Shown in pieces: positions 44,454 through 53,843 of a DNA stretch of 64,000 nucleotides (position 1 is its first letter; each line of letters starts with the position of its first letter). The notes below the pieces were generated by a model. It did not search any database and was not told where the DNA came from. It saw only the letters and a list, made by a program, of their open reading frames with translations. The position numbers and the translations under genes are program-made. Source of the DNA: CALEAR01 sp035301485 (lineage in GTDB: Bacteria > Pseudomonadota > Gammaproteobacteria > Pseudomonadales > Alcanivoracaceae); the NCBI GenBank assembly GCA_035301485.1, contig DATGUF010000011.1, forward strand, positions 62,001-126,000, given 5' to 3'.

Positions 44454-44657
44454 GATAGCCCTGCTAGATGAAGTGATACAAACGGTGCGCCGGCATAATA
44501 AAGCCGCCCACATAGGTTATTGTACAGATTGCTTGACGGTAATGTATTAAGCTCTGTAACGCTTTTGCGGCTGTAAAAGAACGCATATTAGGTTATGTTG
44601 TGCGCTCAGTAACGCTTAGCAACAACACTAACTCGAATAAAAAAACAGGAGAAATCA

Positions 44658-47333
44658 ATGACGCAGGATTTGCATGCTCCGCTGCGCCAAGATGTGCGCA
44701 CACTCGGGGAAATCCTCGGCTACACACTGAAAACCCAAAAAGGTGAAGACATGTTTGCGTTGATTGAACGCATTCGCCAGGTGTCGGTGGAGTCGCGCAC
44801 TAAGGGTGTGGTGGATATGACAAGCCTTAGTGAGTTGTTTGCTCCGTTGAATGAACAAGAATTATTAGATGTAGCGCGTGCTTTTAACCAGTTTTTGAAC
44901 TTATCTAACCTCGCGGAACAGCAACATAGAGTGCGTTTACGTCGTCAAAACCAGTTCTATGCTGCAGATGGTAAAAGTACCAACAACCTGCCCGAAATTC
45001 TCGATAAGTTGTTAGCTGCAGGCTACGAACCAGACCAAATCCATAATGTGTTGTCGTCGCTAAGCGTAGAACTTGTGCTAACAGCGCACCCCACGGAAAT
45101 TAGCCGCCGGACGCTAATTCAGAAATATGATCATATTGCCGCTGCCTTGGCAGATTTAGAACGTACAGATTTGTCGGCCAGTGAAACCCACCAGCGCCGC
45201 CAACAATTGTGCCGTGGCGTACTTTCAGCATGGTGCACCGATGAAATTCGCCGCTCGAGGCCTACCCCTGTAGATGAAGCGAAGTGGGGCTTTGTTACCT
45301 TAGAACGCTCCTTATGGTATGCAGTGCCTGATTTTCTACGTGATTTAGATGGCATTGTGACCGAAAAACTGGGCAAACCCTTATCCGTGCGTTCAGCACC
45401 TGTGCATTTTGCCTCCTGGATGGGCGGTGACCGTGATGGTAACCCCAATGTTACTGCGGCGGTAACGCGAGAAGTAACGCGTTTGGCGCGTTGGAAAGCA
45501 GCCGATTTATATTTAAGCGATGTGACGCAGTTAATGGCTGAGTGCTCCATGCAAAAAGCGAGTGCCGAATTGTTAGCCGTTACAGGGCCTAGCTATGAGC
45601 CTTATCGCGTTATTTTACGTGAGTTGCGAGAAGAGTTGCGCAGCGTGCGCTCAGATATTGAAAAGCAACTAGAAGGCCAAGAGGTGCCCGTCAATGTTAC
45701 CTTTGGTGCGCAAATGCGCGAGTCGCTGTTACTGATTGATCGCTCTTTACGAGATTGCGGCATGGGCGAGTTAGCGGATGGCTCTTTGCGCGATACGTTG
45801 CGCCGTTTATACACTTTTGGCACTTCTTTGTTGCGCTTGGATATTCGCCAGGAATCCACCCGTCATAGCCAAGCTTTGGATGCCATTACGCAGTATTTGG
45901 GGCTAGGCAGTTATGTGCAGTGGGACGAGAAACAGCGTCAGCAGTTTTTGTTGAAGGAGCTAGAGGGTAATCGCCCACTAGTGAATCACCGTTTCCGTGA
46001 AAGCGAATGGTGCACTCAAGAAGTGGCAGAGGTGCTAGATACCTGTGCTGTTATCGCTGAACAGCCTGCAGAAGCATTGGGGGCTTACGTTATTTCCATG
46101 GCCACTTCGCCTTCGGATGTGTTAGCGGTAATGCTGTTGCAAAAAGAAGCGGGTGTATTAAGGCCCATGCGTGTGGTGCCTTTGTTTGAAACCCTAGAGG
46201 ATCTTAAAAACGCCAAGAGCACCATGGCGGCACTGCTAGAGATACCTTGGTACAAAAATCAAATTATGCTGGGCCAAGAAATTATGATTGGCTACTCGGA
46301 TTCGGCCAAGGACGCAGGCTTTCTTGCCGCAGCATGGGCACAATATAACGCCCAAGAAAAGTTGGCCGATCTTTTTCAAACCCATCATATACCCCTTACT
46401 TTGTTTCATGGTCGAGGTGGGTCTGTTAGCCGTGGTGGCGGCACCTCCACGCACATGGCCGTGTTATCTCAGCCGCCAGGCTCAGTGGCGGGGCGCATCC
46501 GTGTGACCGAGCAGGGCGAAGTGATTCGTTTTAAATACGGGCATCCGCAAATTGCGATGCATAATTTAGAGCAATATGTAGCAGCAACGCTCGAAGCTAC
46601 CCTAATGCCGCCTGTAAAAGCCAAACCCGAGTGGCGCGAAGAGATGGACCGCCTCACGGCCACCTCGGTAAAAAGTTATCGTAGCGTGGTGCAAGAAAAT
46701 CCTGATTTAGTGCGCTACTTACGCACCGTGACACCAGAGCAAGAGCTTTCACGCTTGGCCCTTGGTAGCCGTCCAGCAAGGCGTACAGCAGTGGATAATT
46801 TGGCTTCATTGCGGGCCATTCCTTGGGTGTTTGCTTGGACGCAAGTGCGCCTTATTCTCTCTGCTTGGCTAGGAACAGGTGCTGCGCTTGAAGAAGCGTT
46901 AGCAGATCCAAAACGCCGCGCGGTATTAGAAGAAATGCAGCAAGAATGGCCTTTCTTCCAAGCCCTGTTAGATATGCTTGAAATGGTGTTAGCAAAAACA
47001 GACAGTGCTGTGGCAGCGTATTACGAACGCCGCTTAACAGACGACCCAGCTTTAAAAGCATTGGGGCAGCAGCTACGTAATGCGTTGGCGAGCACTATTC
47101 GTGTATTGCAAGAGTTAACCGGCCGCACAGATTTGCTAGAAAATAACCCAGTGATGAGTTGGTCGGTGCGTGTACGTAATCCGTACACAGATCCACTGCA
47201 CCTATTACAAGCTGAATTAATGGGCCGCTTGCGCCACGCGAGTGAGTTAACGCAAGAGCAAGAGAAGCAGTTAGAAAGCGCTTTGATGGTTACCATTGCC
47301 GGTATTGCTGCAGGTATGCGCAACACGGGTTAA
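44658..47333 (+). CDS. ppc: Phosphoenolpyruvate carboxylase Ppc
   Basis: Ppc makes oxaloacetate from phosphoenolpyruvate and bicarbonate to refill the citric acid cycle. The length of 891 residues is standard. Active-site blocks LVLTAHPTEISRRT (catalytic His), ASWMGGDRDGNPNV, GYSDSAKDAG and FHGRGGSVSRGGG are all intact, and the protein ends in MRNTG, the conserved C terminus. AGGAG lies just upstream of the ATG. A short inverted repeat TGCCACCC-TT-GGGTGGCA (47341-47358) follows without a T-run. Confidence 0.97.
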   Translation: MTQDLHAPLRQDVRTLGEILGYTLKTQKGEDMFALIERIRQVSVESRTKGVVDMTSLSELFAPLNEQELLDVARAFNQFLNLSNLAEQQHRVRLRRQNQFYAADGKSTNNLPEILDKLLAAGYEPDQIHNVLSSLSVELVLTAHPTEISRRTLIQKYDHIAAALADLERTDLSASETHQRRQQLCRGVLSAWCTDEIRRSRPTPVDEAKWGFVTLERSLWYAVPDFLRDLDGIVTEKLGKPLSVRSAPVHFASWMGGDRDGNPNVTAAVTREVTRLARWKAADLYLSDVTQLMAECSMQKASAELLAVTGPSYEPYRVILRELREELRSVRSDIEKQLEGQEVPVNVTFGAQMRESLLLIDRSLRDCGMGELADGSLRDTLRRLYTFGTSLLRLDIRQESTRHSQALDAITQYLGLGSYVQWDEKQRQQFLLKELEGNRPLVNHRFRESEWCTQEVAEVLDTCAVIAEQPAEALGAYVISMATSPSDVLAVMLLQKEAGVLRPMRVVPLFETLEDLKNAKSTMAALLEIPWYKNQIMLGQEIMIGYSDSAKDAGFLAAAWAQYNAQEKLADLFQTHHIPLTLFHGRGGSVSRGGGTSTHMAVLSQPPGSVAGRIRVTEQGEVIRFKYGHPQIAMHNLEQYVAATLEATLMPPVKAKPEWREEMDRLTATSVKSYRSVVQENPDLVRYLRTVTPEQELSRLALGSRPARRTAVDNLASLRAIPWVFAWTQVRLILSAWLGTGAALEEALADPKRRAVLEEMQQEWPFFQALLDMLEMVLAKTDSAVAAYYERRLTDDPALKALGQQLRNALASTIRVLQELTGRTDLLENNPVMSWSVRVRNPYTDPLHLLQAELMGRLRHASELTQEQEKQLESALMVTIAGIAAGMRNTG

Positions 47334-47506
47334 AAAAACCTGCCACCCTTGGGTGGCATGCACACCGCATAAATAAAGAAATTTTTTCAGAAGAAGATTA
47401 TCATGTGCGCTGCAACGTCCTCATAGCGTATGTCCATTATTGTGCTGCCACGCTGTCCATACACGAAAGCCGTAAATGCGAAAGCGTTTGCTTAGTGAGT
47501 GATTAC

Positions 47507-48346
47507 ATGTTTGAAATAGCCCGATTTTCTCAACCAGAAGGTGCGCAAGCACTAGCCGATGCGTTGGAGCGAGAAGGGCATGCCGTGCAGGTGAGGCCCC
47601 TAACCAGTGGCGAAGGCTATGGCGTGTACAGTGCAACAGCTCAAGGTGCTGAAGATGCACAGCTGTATTTAGATGCCTGGCTAGAAAGTGCTTCTAAGCA
47701 ACAACGTAAAAATGCGTGGGAGCAAGGCAAACCGGTGAACAAAACCTCTCAGTTTTATGTGCAAAGCAGCTTGTTGCGAGGCTGGTGGCAGCGCTTTGGA
47801 TGGGTAACGAAAACCGTTTTTATTGCCACTGTGCTAGTGTTCTTCGCTCCTCTCACCTTTAAAGAATATTTGTTTTTTCCCGAAACGTTGAACGAAGTGG
47901 CGCAACAGCCCTGGCGCATGATCACGCCAATGTTGCTGCATTTTGGGGCGTTGCATATTATTTTTAACCTTATGTTTTGGATGGAGCTCGGCGGTGTAAT
48001 TGAACGTTTCCAATCTAGCCAACAATTACTGTTGGTGACGGTGGTTACTGCGGCCGCTTCTGCCTTGGCGCAGTTTTTCTCCACAGGCCCTAATTTCGGT
48101 GGCTTATCAGGCGTTGTGTATGGTTTGTTGGGCTACCTGTGGTTATATGGCAAAACAAACCCACAAGCTGGATATGGACTGCGCCGTGAAATTGTCATTA
48201 TGATGCTTGGTTGGCTGGTGTTCTGTTACGTTGTCTTGCCCGATATAGTGGCCAACGAAGCGCACTTGTTTGGCTTCGTCAGCGGTGCATTATTGGGCGC
48301 AGTAGTGGGCTATTACCGCCGTTTTCGTTATTTTTCTTCGTCGTAA
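47507..48346 (+). CDS. Rhomboid-family intramembrane serine protease (GlpG-like)
   Basis: This 279-residue protein has an N-terminal cytoplasmic domain (about residues 1-80, like that of GlpG), then six membrane segments. The catalytic Ser is in GGLSGVVYGLLGY, and the catalytic His is in AHLFGFVSGALLG. The HFGALHIIFNLMF segment carries the conserved HxxxN oxyanion motif. ATG 47507 was chosen because the family starts there; the in-frame extension upstream has no recognisable domain. The TRAP operon begins 27 bases downstream. Confidence 0.88.
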   Translation: MFEIARFSQPEGAQALADALEREGHAVQVRPLTSGEGYGVYSATAQGAEDAQLYLDAWLESASKQQRKNAWEQGKPVNKTSQFYVQSSLLRGWWQRFGWVTKTVFIATVLVFFAPLTFKEYLFFPETLNEVAQQPWRMITPMLLHFGALHIIFNLMFWMELGGVIERFQSSQQLLLVTVVTAAASALAQFFSTGPNFGGLSGVVYGLLGYLWLYGKTNPQAGYGLRREIVIMMLGWLVFCYVVLPDIVANEAHLFGFVSGALLGAVVGYYRRFRYFSSS

Positions 48347-48373
48347 GCAGTAGCAGTGCAGCTAGGAGTAACC

Positions 48374-49213
48374 ATGCGCTATGTTAAAACGTTATTAATA
48401 CTCGGTGTTGTGCTTTTCCTACAAGCCTGTGGGGTAATGCGGTTGGGCAGCAATCTACCCACCGGTATTGTTGGTAACAACGATCCAGTCCTTGTGGCGG
48501 AAGGGCTGCCCTCCTATTTGATGACCATTGATGGCATGATTGCCAACTGGCCAGAGAGAAGTTCTTTTCTACAAAGTGGCGCAAGCCTTTATAGTGCCTA
48601 TAGCTCTATGTTTGTGAGTGAGCCCGAGCGGCAGCAGCGTTTAAGCAAAAAAGCGTTAGATTATGCTCATCGTGGCGCCTGCGCTCAGCATAAACGCTAC
48701 TGTGGTTTACAAGGGCTTGCGGTGCCCGCTTTAGAGCAGCGCCTAGCTAAGGCTAAAACAAAGGATGTGCCGGCTTTGTACACCTTAGGCACCACTTGGG
48801 CTGGATATATTCAAGCGCACAGTGGCGATTGGAGTGCTGTGGCCGATTTAGCTCGTGTACAAGCTTTGCTAGAAACAGTGGTAGCCCTAGATGAAAGTTA
48901 TGAATACGGGCAGGCCCATTTGTATTTAGGCGTGCTCGATAGCTTGCTACCTGCAAGTTTAGGCGGCCAGCCAGAGCGTGCACGCGAACATTTCCAACGT
49001 GCAATCTCGCTTTCTGAGGGCCATAACTTGTATGCCAAAGTGTTGTATGCAGAGCATTATGCACGCATGGCGTTTGACCAGGCATTACACGATAGCCTCT
49101 TAGAAGAAGTGTTAGCAGCTGAGGTAGATGTGTTGCCCACACTGACATTGCAAAACACCATTGCACAGCAAGAAGCAAAGCGCTTGTTGGCAGAAAGTGA
49201 CCAGTATTTTTAA
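48374..49213 (+). CDS. TRAP transporter-associated lipoprotein, TatT type
   Basis: This is a 279-residue lipoprotein with lipobox LQAC (Cys at about residue 19) and helical repeats. The pattern of an N-terminal SSFLQSGASLYSAYSSMFV and later YEYGQAHLYLGVLDSLLP resembles the TatT family, periplasmic proteins that form a ring and associate with TRAP binding proteins in Treponema and Proteobacteria. ATG 48374 has GGAG 5 bases upstream. The binding-protein gene follows after 35 bases, supporting the assignment. Confidence 0.8.
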   Translation: MRYVKTLLILGVVLFLQACGVMRLGSNLPTGIVGNNDPVLVAEGLPSYLMTIDGMIANWPERSSFLQSGASLYSAYSSMFVSEPERQQRLSKKALDYAHRGACAQHKRYCGLQGLAVPALEQRLAKAKTKDVPALYTLGTTWAGYIQAHSGDWSAVADLARVQALLETVVALDESYEYGQAHLYLGVLDSLLPASLGGQPERAREHFQRAISLSEGHNLYAKVLYAEHYARMAFDQALHDSLLEEVLAAEVDVLPTLTLQNTIAQQEAKRLLAESDQYF

Positions 49214-49248
49214 TTGCTGTTTTAAAGGACGAAAATAGGAGCAATACA

Positions 49249-50232
49249 ATGAAGCGTTTTTTGTATGCCATGTTGATGTTGGCATTACCGTTGAGCCTCA
49301 GTGCGTTTGAGCTGAAAATATCCACTATGTATCCAGATGGCACGGCGGCGGTGAATAGCCTGAAAGCTGCAGGCGAAAAAATTGCTAAAGAAACCGATGG
49401 CCGCGTGACATTGCGAATTTATGCAGGCGGCGTAATGGGCGATGATGCTGCCGTACAGCGCCGTATCCGTATTGGCCAGCTGCATGGTACCTTAGCGCAG
49501 GCAGGTGCATTTACTCGTTACAACAAAGATAGCCAAGTGCTGAACTTGCCGCTTATTTTCCACGATGCAAAGGAAGTGGCGCATGTACGTAAGCAGTTAG
49601 ACCCAGTATTACGAAAGGGTTTTAAAGATAACGGTTGGACTGTCTTTGGCCCCATTGATGGTGGTTTTGCTTACTTTATGACAAAACAGCCGGTGGCATC
49701 GGTAGCAGATTTAAGACAACAAAAAGTGTGGTTGCCAGCCAATGATCCTGCTTCTGAAATGGCAGCTAAAGAGTTCAATGTATCGCCTGTGGTGCTCAAC
49801 ATCAGCGCAGTACTTACCTCGCTGCAAACGGGTGCGATTAACGCTTTTGCTGCACCACCCATTGCAGCACTTACACTCCAGTGGTTCAGCCGTGTGGAAC
49901 ACTTGACCGACCTACCTTTGCTATACACCTACGCGCTACTGGGCATTGAAGATCGCCACTTACAGCGGTTGAGCAAAGACGATCGTGCGGTGCTTGAGCG
50001 TGTATTAACTGACACCGTAACCGCCATGGATAAGAAAGAGATGCAGGATAATAAAAATGCCCTGCAGGCGGTATTAGGGCAAGGTTTGCAGCTGGTTAAA
50101 CCCTCTGAGGATGAAAAAGAAGAATGGCGTGCCTATGCAAATCGCGCCACTAAAAAACTAGTGCAAAGCGACCAAGTGTCTCAACAGATGCTCGATAAAG
50201 TAACGGCGATTTTGAATGAATACCGTCAATAA
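49249..50232 (+). CDS. TRAP transporter periplasmic binding protein, DctP family
   Basis: This protein captures an organic acid in the periplasm for the DctQM permease. Its 327 residues start with a signal peptide ending near LSLSA, followed by FELKISTMYPDGTAAVNSLKA, then YAGGVMGDDAAVQRRIRIGQ and an NISAVLTSLQTGAINAF helix typical of the DctP fold. The carboxylate-binding Arg is expected in the VQRRIRIGQ area, but the ligand is not known. Its stop overlaps dctQ by 17 bases. Confidence 0.88.
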   Translation: MKRFLYAMLMLALPLSLSAFELKISTMYPDGTAAVNSLKAAGEKIAKETDGRVTLRIYAGGVMGDDAAVQRRIRIGQLHGTLAQAGAFTRYNKDSQVLNLPLIFHDAKEVAHVRKQLDPVLRKGFKDNGWTVFGPIDGGFAYFMTKQPVASVADLRQQKVWLPANDPASEMAAKEFNVSPVVLNISAVLTSLQTGAINAFAAPPIAALTLQWFSRVEHLTDLPLLYTYALLGIEDRHLQRLSKDDRAVLERVLTDTVTAMDKKEMQDNKNALQAVLGQGLQLVKPSEDEKEEWRAYANRATKKLVQSDQVSQQMLDKVTAILNEYRQ

Positions 50233-50752
50233 AACAGCCGTTGTGCGTTGGGATAAAAAAATATTAGGCGCCCTCCATCGTGTGGAGGACGCCTTTCTTA
50301 TATCAGTATTGCTCGGCATGGTAGGGCTAGCTGTCATGCAAATTGTGGCGCGCAATATGCTCGACACCAGTTATGTTTGGATCGATCCGTTGCTGCAAAA
50401 TGCGGTGCTGTGGATTGCCATGTTGGGGGCCATGATAGCCTCGCGCAATGATGCGCATATTCGTATTGATGTAGTGAGTGAATATGCACCTGAAAGCTGG
50501 CAGCGCTGGCTCATTTTAGTTGTGGATTTATTCACAGCATTCATTACGGGTTTAATGGCGTATTACAGCTTTTATACAGTGCTCGATGAGCGCGCTTATA
50601 GCACAGGAAGTGTGGCGGGCATCCCTGATTGGGTGCTGCAGTTATTGATCCCCATTGGTTTTGGCATCATTGCGCTACGTTATGTGTTTTTGTTTGTGCT
50701 AGGGCTCTTAAATAAACGCCCCGCACCGGTGGGCACGGAGAGCGTCTCATGA
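50216..50752 (+). CDS. TRAP transporter small permease, DctQ family
   Basis: This 178-residue inner-membrane protein has four hydrophobic segments. The motif WIDPLLQNAVLWIAMLGAMIASR includes the conserved W...A..GA pattern of DctQ proteins, with a later HIRIDVV element. It starts within the end of the binding-protein gene and overlaps dctM by 4 bases (ATGA), as expected for a tightly linked complex. Confidence 0.88.
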   Translation: MNTVNKTAVVRWDKKILGALHRVEDAFLISVLLGMVGLAVMQIVARNMLDTSYVWIDPLLQNAVLWIAMLGAMIASRNDAHIRIDVVSEYAPESWQRWLILVVDLFTAFITGLMAYYSFYTVLDERAYSTGSVAGIPDWVLQLLIPIGFGIIALRYVFLFVLGLLNKRPAPVGTESVS

Positions 50753-52038
50753 TTTGGTTAGCAGTCGCCGTGCTTGTACTCTTAGCACTGATCGGTGCCC
50801 CGTTATTTGCCATTATTTTGGCGGCTGCAGCACTCGGCTATTTTAGTCTGGGGCTAGATTTATCTGTGCTGCATATTGACCTATACCAAGTGAGTACGTC
50901 GGTAGTGCTCATGGCCTTGCCGTTGTTTACCTTTGCAGGTTTTTTGTTAAGCGAATCGAATACCGCCGATCGCATGCTGCGTTTATCACAAGCGGCTTTT
51001 GGTTGGATGCCAGGAGGTATGGCTTTTGTAGCCTTGATCGCTTGTGCTTTCTTTACCGCGTTAACAGGGGGCAGTGGCGTTACTATTGTGTCGCTCGGAG
51101 GCCTGTTATTACCTGCCTTGATGAAAGTAGGGTACAACGAAAAATTTAGCACAGGCTTGCTCACCACTTCGGGCAGCTTAGGGTTGTTATTGGTGCCTTC
51201 TGTGCCTTTGCTTATTTATGGCATCATCGCACAGCAAATGGCGCAGCAGTTGGCCATGCCCACGGTGGAAATTGTTGACTTGTATTTGGCCGGCATAGGG
51301 CCCGCCATCTTAATGGTGGTGTTGCTGTACTTCTATAGTCTTTGGGCGATGCGCAAAGAGCCGGTGCCACGCCAAGCTTACAATTGGCGCGAGCTGCGCG
51401 GCGCACTCTGGGATGCGCGGTGGGAGTTGCCACTGCCCTTCGTGGTGCTTGGAGGTATTTTCTCTGGTTGGCTTGTTATTAATGAAGCGGCCGCTATCAC
51501 GGCGCTGTATGTGTTGGTGGCACAGGTGGGTTTATACCGTGAAATTCCACTACGCACATTACCGCGTATTATGCGTGAGTCCATGATTATGGTGGGTGGC
51601 ATTCTGCTTATTCTTGGGGTGGCCATGTCGTTCACTGGCTACCTAGTGTTCGCTGGCGTACCCGAGTTGTTGTTTGCTTTCATTCAAGAGCATGTAAGCA
51701 GCAAGCTTATGTTCCTCATTTTATTAAACATTGTACTGCTAGTATTAGGTGCCGTGCTGGATATTTTTGCTGCCTTAGTGATTATGGTGCCGCTGATATT
51801 ACCGGTGGCCTTAGGTTACGATATTGACCCAGTGCATCTAGGCATTATTTTTGTAGCGAATATGCAAATTGGGTATTTCACGCCTCCAGTGGGCATGAAC
51901 TTGTTTATTGCTAGCTACCGCTTTAAAAAGCCTATTAGTGAACTGTATAAAGCCACTTTGCCGTTCATGTTGGTGCTCTTGGTGGCGTTAATCTTGATCA
52001 CCTACGTACCGCAACTTAGCTTGTTCATGGTGCGTTAA
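50749..52038 (+). CDS. TRAP transporter large permease, DctM family
   Basis: This is the 429-residue integral membrane channel subunit with about 12 hydrophobic segments. Typical DctM elements are PLFTFAGFLL, the central LTGGSGVTIVSLGGLLLPAL helix-loop and the C-terminal GIIFVANMQIGYFTPPVGMNLF. With DctQ and the binding protein it forms a sodium-coupled uptake system. A bidirectional-looking terminator lies between it and the convergent aldehyde dehydrogenase gene. Confidence 0.9.
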   Translation: MIWLAVAVLVLLALIGAPLFAIILAAAALGYFSLGLDLSVLHIDLYQVSTSVVLMALPLFTFAGFLLSESNTADRMLRLSQAAFGWMPGGMAFVALIACAFFTALTGGSGVTIVSLGGLLLPALMKVGYNEKFSTGLLTTSGSLGLLLVPSVPLLIYGIIAQQMAQQLAMPTVEIVDLYLAGIGPAILMVVLLYFYSLWAMRKEPVPRQAYNWRELRGALWDARWELPLPFVVLGGIFSGWLVINEAAAITALYVLVAQVGLYREIPLRTLPRIMRESMIMVGGILLILGVAMSFTGYLVFAGVPELLFAFIQEHVSSKLMFLILLNIVLLVLGAVLDIFAALVIMVPLILPVALGYDIDPVHLGIIFVANMQIGYFTPPVGMNLFIASYRFKKPISELYKATLPFMLVLLVALILITYVPQLSLFMVR

Positions 52039-52062
52039 ACCAACAGGGTTTATTACAAGAAG

Positions 52063-52090
52063 CAAAAGGCCACCGCAAGGTGGCCTTGTT
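52063..52090. terminator. Shared terminator between dctM and the aldehyde dehydrogenase gene
   Basis: AAGGCCACC pairs with GGTGGCCTT across a GCAA tetraloop (52066-52087). TTGTTG follows on the forward strand and TTTTGCTT on the reverse strand. The T-tracts are short, so efficiency is uncertain. Confidence 0.65.
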
Positions 52091-52109
52091 GTGGCTGTGG
52101 CGGAAGTCG

Positions 52110-53543
52110 TTAGTTTTGCACGGTACGAATGACTAATAAACGCTCTTCAGTCATATCGCGAATGGCCCAACGCACTCCTTCACGGCCGAGGCCAGAATCT
52201 TTAACGCCCCCGTATGGCATGCTGTCTACACGCCAAGAAGGCACGTCACCGATGATGACGCCGCCTACATCGAGACGGTCCCAAGCTTGTTGGATTTTGT
52301 ATAAATCGCGCGTGAAGATACCTGCTTGCAAACCAAAGCGTGTATTATTTACAGCATCAATCACATCGTTAAAATCTTCATATGGAATCAGGACAGCCGC
52401 AGGGCCAAACACTTCTTCCTGCATCAAACGGCTATCTGCTGGCGCGTTTTCAAGTAAGGCGGGTGCAATAAGGGCACCGTTACGCTGCCCACCACAGAGG
52501 AGGGTGGCGCCTTCTGCAACAGCCTCATCAATCCAGGTTTCCACACGTTTAGCTTCCTCTTCGCGAATGAGAGGGCCAACAAACGTATCAGGATCGCGAG
52601 GGTCGCCAAGTTCTAGCCCTTTAATTTCTTCTACAAGACGCTCTTTAAGTTTCTCGTAAATGGTGCTGTGGGCATAGATGCGTTGTACGCTAATGCAGCT
52701 TTGGCCAGATTGGTAATAAGCACCAAAAGTAAGGCGCTTTACTACTTTGCTGATGTCGGCATCTCTATCTACAATGCAAGCAGCGTTGCCGCCTAGCTCA
52801 AGCACCACTTTCTTTTTGCCAGCACGTGCTTTCATGTCCCAACCCACTTCGTGGGATCCTGTGAAGCTAAGTAGCTTTAAGCGGTCATCTGTAATCAATA
52901 CGTCAGAAGTGCCACGGTCGGCAGGTAAAATAGAAAAGGCCCCTTTGGGTAAATCGGTTTCAGCCAGTACCTCACCAATTAATAAAGCACCAAGCGGTGT
53001 GGCGCTAGCAGGCTTAAGCACGAAGGGGCAGCCAGCAGCAATGGCCGGTGCTACTTTGTGTGCGGTTAAGTTAAGAGGAAAGTTAAAAGGAGAAATAAAG
53101 GCGCAAGGGCCGATGGGCACGCGGCGGGTAAAACCGCGATAGCCGTGTGCGCGCTCCGTGGTGGCTAATTCCAGCACTTCGCCTTCAATGCGAGTAACTT
53201 CCGCCGCCGCTACGCGAAACGTATCGATTAAACGGGTTACCTCACCCTTTGCATCGTTAATGGGTTTGCCCGCCTCAACGCATAACAGCATCGCAAACTC
53301 ATCGGCTCTTTCTTCAAAGCGCTTAATGCAGTGCTCAAGAACGGCTTTGCGCTGATACACTTGCAGTGCTGCCATGGCTGGCATGGCTTTTTCAGCTGCA
53401 GAAATGGCTTGTTCAAACGCTTTGCTATCTGCTTTGGCCACTAAAGTAGCAATGTCACCGGTGTATTTATCAGTGACTGGCAGATCGTCGTTGGCATAAA
53501 CTGCCTCGTTAGCCAAATAATACGGATAAGCATCTTTAAGCAT
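52110..53543 (-). CDS. NAD(P)-dependent aldehyde dehydrogenase
   Basis: This 477-residue member of the ALDH superfamily shows the substrate-side block FISPFNFPLNLTAHKVAPA, the coenzyme-binding FTGSHEVGWDMK, the catalytic Glu in VVLELGGNA and the catalytic Cys in QSGQSCISVQRI. The sequence resembles the group that includes lactaldehyde and glyceraldehyde-3-phosphate (non-phosphorylating) dehydrogenases; the exact aldehyde is unknown. It lies divergent from glpK, which fits, but does not prove, a three-carbon metabolism role. Confidence 0.88.
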   Translation of the reverse strand: MLKDAYPYYLANEAVYANDDLPVTDKYTGDIATLVAKADSKAFEQAISAAEKAMPAMAALQVYQRKAVLEHCIKRFEERADEFAMLLCVEAGKPINDAKGEVTRLIDTFRVAAAEVTRIEGEVLELATTERAHGYRGFTRRVPIGPCAFISPFNFPLNLTAHKVAPAIAAGCPFVLKPASATPLGALLIGEVLAETDLPKGAFSILPADRGTSDVLITDDRLKLLSFTGSHEVGWDMKARAGKKKVVLELGGNAACIVDRDADISKVVKRLTFGAYYQSGQSCISVQRIYAHSTIYEKLKERLVEEIKGLELGDPRDPDTFVGPLIREEEAKRVETWIDEAVAEGATLLCGGQRNGALIAPALLENAPADSRLMQEEVFGPAAVLIPYEDFNDVIDAVNNTRFGLQAGIFTRDLYKIQQAWDRLDVGGVIIGDVPSWRVDSMPYGGVKDSGLGREGVRWAIRDMTEERLLVIRTVQN

Positions 53544-53843
53544 AAAAACTCCATGGCAAAATGCGCTGAAAATTGAGGGTTGGTTGTATTTAAAACCCCG
53601 TTGAATAAACGGCAGGAGTTTAAGCTATCACGAAAAACGCAGCGTGGCGAACGTCATTTCGAATGGGCTGTGCTGTGAATAAGCCTGTGGATAACATGTG
53701 GGCAGCTTGTGTCTTGGCTGTGTAGCACTGAAAGTGGAGGCAGCAGCGCCGGAAATGCTTTTGCACAGCACAGTAGCAGTTTGTAACCTAGGCAATAATT
53801 TTGATAACACGGAGTGCGTAGCGCGCTTTTAAAGGATAACAAA
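53544..53843. other. Intergenic region between the aldehyde dehydrogenase gene and glpK
   Basis: These 300 bases hold the divergent upstream regions. TGTGGATAA (53686-53694) is a perfect DnaA box on the reverse strand, and TGTGAATAA (53674-53682) is a one-mismatch copy 12 bases away. The glpK ribosome binding site AAAGGA is at 53831-53836. No gene or RNA was recognised. Confidence 0.4.

Noticed and set aside
52129..52659. Forward open frame of 176 codons opposite the aldehyde dehydrogenase gene
   Set aside because: It is antisense to the coding strand, Ser/Arg-rich, and lacks any start signal.
53674..53694. A replication origin next to glpK
   Set aside because: Only two DnaA-like boxes are present, with no AT-rich unwinding repeats and no dnaA, gidA or rpmH neighbours.
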